A program made the position numbers and the translations under genes. A DNA stretch of 64,000 nt from Plantactinospora endophytica (GTDB lineage Bacteria; Actinomycetota; Actinomycetes; Mycobacteriales; Micromonosporaceae), in the NCBI RefSeq assembly GCF_016862915.1, contig NZ_BONW01000025.1, positions 62,001-126,000 on the forward strand, read 5' to 3'. Below are positions 59,366-64,000 of the stretch, one piece after another. Under the pieces are notes generated by a model. It was not told where the DNA came from. It did not search any database and saw only the letters and a program-made list of their open reading frames with translations. Positions within the stretch are counted from its first letter, which is position 1; each line of letters opens with the position of its first letter.

Positions 59366-61486
59366 TTGACCGACCACACCACGCTGCGGCAGGAGATCGA
59401 GGCGGAACAGCGCCACCTGGACCGGGTCTACGCCCGGCTGGCGCAGTTGCGGCACTCCGCCGTGCTGGCCGAGCGGGACGGCTACCAACTCGCCCGGGTC
59501 GGCAACTTCGGCGCGCTTGTCGAACGGGACGCGATGGTCTTCCACGCCGCCCGGCGCCGGCACACCCTGGACGCCGAACACGAGGGCCTGGTCTTCGGCC
59601 GGCTGGACCTGCGTACCGGGCAGGTGTTGCACGTCGGCCGGCTCGGCGTACGCGGGGAGCACGCCGAACCGCTCGTGATCGACTGGCGGGCACCGGCAGC
59701 CGCCGCCTTCTACCAGGCCACGGCCGCCGAGCCGGCCGGCGTCGTACGCCGTCGGGTGATCACCTCCAGCGGCGAGCGGGTGACCCGGATCTCCGACGAC
59801 CTGCTCGACCCGGCGGCGGCGCCGGACGGGATGCGGGTGGTCGGCGACGGCGCGATGCTGGCCGACCTGTCCCGGACCACCGGCCGGGAGATGCGCGACA
59901 TCGTCGCCACCATCCAGCGGGAACAGGACGAGGCGATCCGCTCCCCGGCCGGCGGGGTGACCGTGGTCTCCGGCGGTCCGGGTACCGGCAAGACGGCGGT
60001 GGCCCTGCACCGGGCCGCCTACCTGCTCTACTCCGACCGCAGCCGGTTCGCCGGCGGCGGGGTGCTGGTGGTGGGTCCGTCGGCCGTCTTCGTCGACTAC
60101 ATCGGCTCGGTGCTCCCCTCGCTCGGCGAGAACGCCGCCACCCTGCACTCGCTGGGCTCGCTCGTCGAAGGGGTCGAGGCCGTCCGCACCGACCCGGCGG
60201 CGGTGGCCGCCGTCAAGGGCTCGCTGCGGATGCGCCGGGTGCTGGAGCGGGCGGTCCGGGACCAGGTCCCGGACGCCCCGGACGAGCTGCGGCTGCTCTA
60301 CCGGGGCGAACTGCTCCGGCTCTCCGGCGCCGAACTGGAACGGATCCGGACCCGGGCGCTGCCGCCGGGCGCCCGCCGCAACGAGGTACGCCGGGCCGGC
60401 TTCGACGGCATCTTCGCCGCCCTCTGGGCACAGGCACAGGAGCTGCGGGTCGGCCGCCTGCCCGACCAGCGCAGCTTCGAGGACGACATCGCCGAACGCC
60501 CCGAGTTCCGGGACTTCCTGCGCGCCTGGTGGCCCCGGCTACACCCCCGGCACGTACTGCCCTGGCTGGCCCGGCCGGAGCGGCTGCGCCGGTACACCGC
60601 CGGGATCCTGTCGAGGGCCGAGACCCGGCTGCTCGCCGAGGCGTACCGGACGTCGGGCGGCGAGGGTCTCACCGTGGCCGACGTCGCCCTGCTCGACGAA
60701 CTCGACCACCTGCTCGGCCGGCCGATGCGCCCGGCCCGGCGCAGGCGTGACCCGTACCAGCTCGTCGGCGGGGTGCGCGAGGTGACCACGTACGCGGACC
60801 GGCAGCGCTCGGCCCGCTCCGACCGGGACACCGCCGAGCGGCCGGCCGACTACCGCGAGTACGCCCACGTGGTCGTCGACGAGTCCCAGGACGTCTCCCC
60901 GATGCAGTGGCGGATGCTGGGCCGGCGGGGTCGACTGGCCTCCTGGACCGTGGTCGGCGACCCGGCCCAGACCGCCTGGACGGGCGACCCGGCGGAGCTG
61001 TCCCGGGCCCAGGACAAGGCGCTGGGCCGCCGCCCCCGGCACGAGTTCACCCTCACCACCAACTACCGCAACTCGGCGGAGATCTTCGCGGCGGCGGCCC
61101 GGGTGATCCGGGAGATCGCTCCCGACCTGCCGCTGCCGGTCGCGGTCCGGGCCACCGGGGTACCGCCGGTCGAGCTGGTGGTGCCGGCCGAAGAGCTGCC
61201 GGACGCGGTCCGCGAGGCGGCGGCGAAGCTGCTCACCGAGGTGGAGGGGACGGTCGGGGTGATCACGCCGGTGCCGCGCCGGGACGAGATCGCGAGCTGG
61301 TTCGACCCGGCCCCGGACCCGCGCCTCCAGGTGGTCGACACCATGCAGGCCAAGGGCATGGAGTACGACGGTGTCGTGCTGGTCGGCCCGACGGAGATCC
61401 GGGCCGGTTCGGCGGCCGGGGTACGCACCCTCTACGTCGCGCTCTCCCGCGCCACCCAACGCCTCACCACCGTCGAACCGACCTAA
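59366..61486 (+). CDS. helD: HelD-type RNA polymerase-binding helicase-like protein
   Basis: 706 residues, UvrD/Rep-like ATPase that binds RNA polymerase and releases stalled complexes. N-terminal coiled-coil region LRQEIEAEQRHLDRVYARL at 7-25, Walker A VSGGPGTGKTAVALHRA at about 202-218, helical inserts (RRVLERAVRDQVP, RLSGAELERIR), VVDESQDVSP near residue 503 as motif II, VGDPAQTAW, NYRNSAEI and VALSRATQRL at the end. TTG 59366 is preferred because GGGAG lies eight bases before it and the extra 26 residues of the open frame are not conserved-looking. Loss or presence of such genes affects rifampicin tolerance in other actinomycetes. Likely monocistronic with a strong terminator. Confidence 0.9.
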   Translation: MTDHTTLRQEIEAEQRHLDRVYARLAQLRHSAVLAERDGYQLARVGNFGALVERDAMVFHAARRRHTLDAEHEGLVFGRLDLRTGQVLHVGRLGVRGEHAEPLVIDWRAPAAAAFYQATAAEPAGVVRRRVITSSGERVTRISDDLLDPAAAPDGMRVVGDGAMLADLSRTTGREMRDIVATIQREQDEAIRSPAGGVTVVSGGPGTGKTAVALHRAAYLLYSDRSRFAGGGVLVVGPSAVFVDYIGSVLPSLGENAATLHSLGSLVEGVEAVRTDPAAVAAVKGSLRMRRVLERAVRDQVPDAPDELRLLYRGELLRLSGAELERIRTRALPPGARRNEVRRAGFDGIFAALWAQAQELRVGRLPDQRSFEDDIAERPEFRDFLRAWWPRLHPRHVLPWLARPERLRRYTAGILSRAETRLLAEAYRTSGGEGLTVADVALLDELDHLLGRPMRPARRRRDPYQLVGGVREVTTYADRQRSARSDRDTAERPADYREYAHVVVDESQDVSPMQWRMLGRRGRLASWTVVGDPAQTAWTGDPAELSRAQDKALGRRPRHEFTLTTNYRNSAEIFAAAARVIREIAPDLPLPVAVRATGVPPVELVVPAEELPDAVREAAAKLLTEVEGTVGVITPVPRRDEIASWFDPAPDPRLQVVDTMQAKGMEYDGVVLVGPTEIRAGSAAGVRTLYVALSRATQRLTTVEPT

Positions 61487-61512
61487 CGCCCGCTGGAGAT
61501 CGTGCTAATACA

Positions 61513-61555
61513 GGGAAATAGTGCCTTCCGTCGCCAGGTGAAGGCACTATTTCCC
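61513..61555. terminator. Bidirectional terminator between helD and DUF397
   Basis: 16-bp perfect arms at 61513-61528 and 61540-61555 (starting GGGAAATAG) with an 11-base loop. The arms contain A/T runs (AAATA) that are rare here, so it may work as a factor-independent terminator in both directions. Confidence 0.88.
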
Positions 61556-61577
61556 CGAAACAGCACGACTCTCTGGG

Positions 61578-61772
61578 TCAGGCGTGGGTCTTCGCCAGGC
61601 TGACGAACGCCCGCCAGGCGGTCGGGTCGAAGGTCAACGTCCCGCCGTCCCGGTCCTTTGTGTCCCGGACCAGCACTCGGCCGGGGAGGTTGTCGGCCAC
61701 CTCGACGCAGGTGTTGCCGCCGTTGCCCGATCGAGTGCTCTTGCGGAACCTCGGCAGCTCACTTGAGTTCAT
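61578..61772 (-). CDS. DUF397 protein
   Basis: 64 residues with the DUF397 signature: FRKSTRSGNGGNTCVEVADN at 9-28, LVRDTKDRDGGTLTF and WRAFVSLAK. ATG 61772 overlaps the last 14 bases of the XRE gene in another frame, the classical arrangement of the XRE-DUF397 pair. The two may form a regulator/partner or toxin-antitoxin-like unit; the function is not proven. The small size is normal. Confidence 0.93.
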   Translation of the reverse strand: MNSSELPRFRKSTRSGNGGNTCVEVADNLPGRVLVRDTKDRDGGTLTFDPTAWRAFVSLAKTHA

Positions 61773-62544
61773 TGATCATCCTCAGCAAGATGTCTCTGGA
61801 CTGATCGACGGACAGCGCCAACCCGTCCACTTCTTCCCACAGTAGCGCCAGCTCGGTCACGTCGGCGGGCGAGGTAGCTACCCGGCCGCGCAACTGGTCG
61901 TCGAGGTAGCCGACTCGCCGGCCGTCCGGCATCGTGGCCAGCGCGAGTGGACCGCCCAGTCCAGCATGGATGCCCATTCCGCCAGGGACGATCCTGATCT
62001 TCGCCGACGACCGGTGGCCAACATCGATCAGGTGGCTGAGTTGGTCTTTCAATGCCTCCCGAGATCCCTGCCGTAACGCAAACTCGCCTATCAGACATGT
62101 CACCGCTACCGAAGGGGCGCGTTCCAGCACGGCGGCTTGCCGATTGAGTCGGGTCGACACCATATCGTCAATGCGATCCCTGTTGCGAGGAATCGATTTG
62201 AAGACCTCGCGCATGTATGGTTCGCGCTGGACGAGGCCAGGGATCAACATCGGCTCCCAGCTCTGAAGCAGGATCGCACGTAGCTCATGCTCTACCCAGG
62301 GCCGCATCCATGGCGCGCGGTCTTCCTGTGCTGTCTTTGCCAGCCCTTGGATTTCGCTGCCGGTGCCAAACGCCTCGTCAAGGCGTTGCGCCGTACCTTC
62401 CTGCGGTACCAGCTTCCCCGACTCGAAGGACTGAACAGTCGACTTCGACACGCCGATCGCGGCGGCAAGCCGATCTTGAGAAAGCTTTCGCTGCGTGCGC
62501 AGCTCACGAATGCGGGCCGGCAGCGATGGCGGTTGGTCATTCAT
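61759..62544 (-). CDS. XRE-family regulator with DUF5753
   Basis: 261 residues. Helix-turn-helix at about 5-55 (ARIRELRTQRKLSQDRLAAA then VSKSTVQSFESGKLV), and DUF5753 at about 80-255: WEPMLIPGLVQREPYMREV, VTCLIGEFALRQG, KIRIVPGGMGIHAGLGGPLA. ATG 62544 follows GGGG at nine bases; GTG 62553 in the same frame is an alternative. It overlaps DUF397 by 14 bases. Divergent from the small-gene operon at 62804 across about 260 bases. Less GC-rich codon use in places. Confidence 0.9.
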   Translation of the reverse strand: MNDQPPSLPARIRELRTQRKLSQDRLAAAIGVSKSTVQSFESGKLVPQEGTAQRLDEAFGTGSEIQGLAKTAQEDRAPWMRPWVEHELRAILLQSWEPMLIPGLVQREPYMREVFKSIPRNRDRIDDMVSTRLNRQAAVLERAPSVAVTCLIGEFALRQGSREALKDQLSHLIDVGHRSSAKIRIVPGGMGIHAGLGGPLALATMPDGRRVGYLDDQLRGRVATSPADVTELALLWEEVDGLALSVDQSRDILLRMINELK

Positions 62545-62734
62545 GGTTATCACCCCGGGTGGTCGGCAGGTATGCCGCCATCACCGGGCGGCCATCGCGT
62601 TCATCTTCCGATATCGCAACGTCACGGTCCAGGGTGGAGGGCAGACGGAAAAGCATTTGCGGCGGCCCGCTTCAACATGCCGGGGGCGTGGCCCGCAAGA
62701 TCCGCCCCGATGGTGGGTCGCCTTTCCGTCAACG

Positions 62735-62781
62735 GGGGCGGTGCTCGTACGGGACACGGGCACCGCCCCTTTCTCTTGTTT
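62735..62781 (+). terminator. Intrinsic terminator or attenuator in the leader of the 62804 gene
   Basis: GGGGCGGTGC (62735-62744) and GCACCGCCCC (62760-62769) form a 10-bp all-GC stem with a 15-base loop, followed by TTTCTCTTGTTT. It is the best stem-plus-T-tract in the window and lies 22 bases before the small gene's start, downstream of the likely promoter. Attenuation is an inference; it could also end an unseen RNA. Confidence 0.75.
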
Positions 62782-62803
62782 GTCGCAACGGGAGGGCAAA
62801 AGA

Positions 62804-63124
62804 ATGAGACAGCTACGAGGGACCAGACTTCGCCATCGCCGGATCTGGTGGCGCCTGTGGCGGTACTGCTGGTGTGGACACCGATGGATCTGTCCTGACG
62901 CCAGGATCGCGCGGGAAGCACGGGTCGGACACGAGGACGCTCCGCCACCTCCGCCCCCGCAACCGGCGGAGCCGCAGCGGCCGTTGATCCATCTCCCCGG
63001 CTCCCGCAACGCGCGCCGGTACGACGGGTGGAACGGGCCGACCCGGGCGCATCTGCTCAACGGTCGGGCGGGCGGCCTGACTCCGGCGCAGCAGCACCGA
63101 GCCCGCCACGCCGAGCGGGTGTAG
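62804..63124 (+). CDS. Small basic hypothetical protein
   Basis: 106 residues, very rich in Arg and Trp at the N-terminus (RGTRLRHRRIWWRLWRYCWC) with a CWCGHRWICP cysteine motif, then a proline tract and RNARRYDGWNGPTRAHLLNG. ATG 62804 follows GGGAGGG with seven-base spacing. The W/R-rich segment with three cysteines could bind a metal or nucleic acid. From memory similar small genes occur near XRE-DUF397 loci in Micromonosporaceae. Four bases precede the next gene's start, so they are an operon. Confidence 0.65.
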   Translation: MRQLRGTRLRHRRIWWRLWRYCWCGHRWICPDARIAREARVGHEDAPPPPPPQPAEPQRPLIHLPGSRNARRYDGWNGPTRAHLLNGRAGGLTPAQQHRARHAERV

Positions 63125-63128
63125 ACCC

Positions 63129-63419
63129 GTGATCGGGCCGTGGGTGCGGTGGGAACGACACATCGCCCGACGACGGGTGCGGGAGCGCCAAACGGCCGGG
63201 CAGCACGTCCCCACGGACACGTACGCCTGTCGAGAGTGCGAACACGACTGGCCCTGCGCGCCGGCCCGGCTGGCACTGCTGATCGGCTTCGACGGTGACC
63301 GGGTGGGGTTGATGATGTACCTCGCCGCGCACCTCGCCCGCGCCCTGGAAGCGCTGCCCGACCGGCACCCGGCGCTGATCGTCGGGCAGATCATCTACTG
63401 GGTGCCCCGCCGCCGATAG
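63129..63419 (+). CDS. Small hypothetical protein with CxxC motif
   Basis: 96 residues. HVPTDTYACRECEHDWPC at about 26-43 has three closely spaced cysteines of zinc-ribbon character. The hydrophobic C-terminal half has GFDGDRVGLMMYLAAHLARAL and VGQIIYWVPRR. GTG 63129 is four bases after the previous stop. Family not recognised; it is likely co-expressed with the 62804 gene and the small W/R-rich protein may be its partner. Confidence 0.65.
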   Translation: MIGPWVRWERHIARRRVRERQTAGQHVPTDTYACRECEHDWPCAPARLALLIGFDGDRVGLMMYLAAHLARALEALPDRHPALIVGQIIYWVPRRR

Positions 63420-63499
63420 CGCCGGTTCGGCACCCCCGAAACGTCGGCACCGGCCTCCGCTTCCCCGCGCATCACCCGGGGCCGGCACCGACAGGGAAG

Positions 63500-63543
63500 C
63501 ACCCCGGGGCCACCGTTATCCCCTCTGGAGTGGCCTCGGGGTG
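63500..63543. terminator. Hairpin between convergent genes
   Basis: 14-bp arms CACCCCGGGGCCAC (63500-63513) and GTGGCCTCGGGGTG (63530-63543) pair with one mismatch around a 16-base loop. Likely terminator for the 63129 operon and for the gene entering from the right edge. Confidence 0.7.
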
Positions 63544-63597
63544 CGACCCGGATCGTTCACTCTGTCCGCCCCGCACGGGTGCGCCTGCGACGCCGGA

Positions 63598-64000
63598 TCA
63601 ATTGCCCCTCCGCCAGCGTCGGAGCAGGCGTTCTCTGGCCTCCGCCCCCTGCCGCTGCCCGTCCTGCCCCGCCCGCTTCCAGTCGTCCTTGAAGGACGCC
63701 CATTTCCCGGGCCAGTGGCGACGGAACACCATCGCATAGGTTCGTAGGTCGAAGAGTCGCTCCCGGTGGACGATCTGTGCCACCGCCTCCATGTCGGCGC
63801 CCGGAACGAACTTGCCGGGACGCCACACCTGAATCCGGAAGCTGCCGCCGTCCCACCACAGTTCCTGCTGCCGGCACAACTCCTTCGCCAACTCCCGAGC
63901 GCTTCCGAAGCCTGCCGCGTCCTTCTTCGAGACGTTCCGCGTCTCCAACGGCAACCACCGTCCGGCGAAGAAGTAGTCGACACGAACGACGTAGGCTGCC
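63598..64000 (-). CDS. Hypothetical protein, 5'-truncated by window edge
   Basis: 134 codons visible, open to the right edge (starts AAYVVRVDYFFAGRWLPLE ... ), so the beginning lies outside. The protein is a mixed alpha/beta domain: ELAKELCRQQELWWDGGSFRI, WRPGKFVPGADMEAVAQIVHR and YAMVFRRHWPGKWASFKDDW, with a basic C-terminus. A TTG at 63954 could pass as a start, but the frame continues upstream without a stop, so partial is more likely. No recognised family. It converges with the 63129 gene. Confidence 0.55.
   Translation of the reverse strand, partial: AAYVVRVDYFFAGRWLPLETRNVSKKDAAGFGSARELAKELCRQQELWWDGGSFRIQVWRPGKFVPGADMEAVAQIVHRERLFDLRTYAMVFRRHWPGKWASFKDDWKRAGQDGQRQGAEARERLLRRWRRGN

Overview
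The window reads as ordinary chromosome from a very high-GC actinomycete, most likely Micromonosporaceae (Micromonospora or Plantactinospora type). The basis is the pervasive GC-rich third codon positions, many GTG and TTG starts, actinobacterial families (DUF3052, DUF3145, DUF3040, DUF3311, DUF4142, DUF397, XRE-DUF5753, AhpE, the RNase H/phosphatase fusion, homodimeric AceE) and a fasR-fabD-fabH-acpP-fabF-accD order like that of Streptomyces. The genus is inferred; no rRNA is present. I see no CRISPR array, complete insertion sequence, prophage or replication origin.

Layout. 1-1080: 3' part of a solute/sodium symporter operon with DUF3311, preceded by a tandem repeat that encodes two near-identical mini-ORFs. 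1344-3915: hydrolase, then an ECF sigma factor with a membrane partner. 4106-6948: leftward operon (Nif3-like, zinc ribbon, RNase H/phosphatase). 7155-9900: XRE regulator and flavoprotein, divergent from a prim-pol-like protein. 10164-16637: DUF3040, SWIM/SNF2 pair, a recombinase-type zinc-ribbon remnant, DUF4142. 17104-25273: tRNA-Val(UAC), AhpE, DUF3052, a fused 2-oxoacid dehydrogenase E1, PhoD, a MuiA-like protein, YjbQ. 25578-33229: aceE, SRPBCC protein, gltX, a secreted membrane-anchored protein, a disordered repeat protein, a membrane protein. 33477-36428: NarL-type two-component pair and a PAP2 phosphatase. 36488-43071: fatty-acid initiation and elongation operon with its regulator. 43228-45143: methyltransferase plus alditol oxidase.

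45174-51382 is the clearest accessory island. It holds a three-TM protein that is divergent from a kinase-fold protein, whose C-terminal adaptor-like domain is duplicated at the N-terminus of the next gene (a TPR protein). XRE-DUF5753, two small membrane proteins and a DUF397 protein follow. This resembles the modular conflict systems built from effector-associated domains and is my best candidate for an undescribed system.

51396-61486 returns to core-like genes: a polyprenyl glycosyltransferase plus membrane glycosyltransferase pair, a GH3 lipoprotein, DUF3145, a small conserved protein with a strong terminator, an alpha/beta hydrolase and HelD. 61578-64000 is a second XRE/DUF397 locus facing a small-gene operon with an intrinsic terminator or attenuator in its leader.

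How genes work together: FasR probably controls FabD, FabH, AcpP, FabF and AccD, which supply malonyl-ACP and extend fatty acids. AceE produces acetyl-CoA for the same pathway. The polyprenyl glycosyltransferase would make a lipid-linked sugar for the multi-spanning transferase encoded with it. The ECF sigma factor and its membrane partner form a signalling pair, as do the histidine kinase and response regulator. Many starts were moved from the longest open frame to the codon with the best ribosome binding site, and these choices are explained entry by entry.
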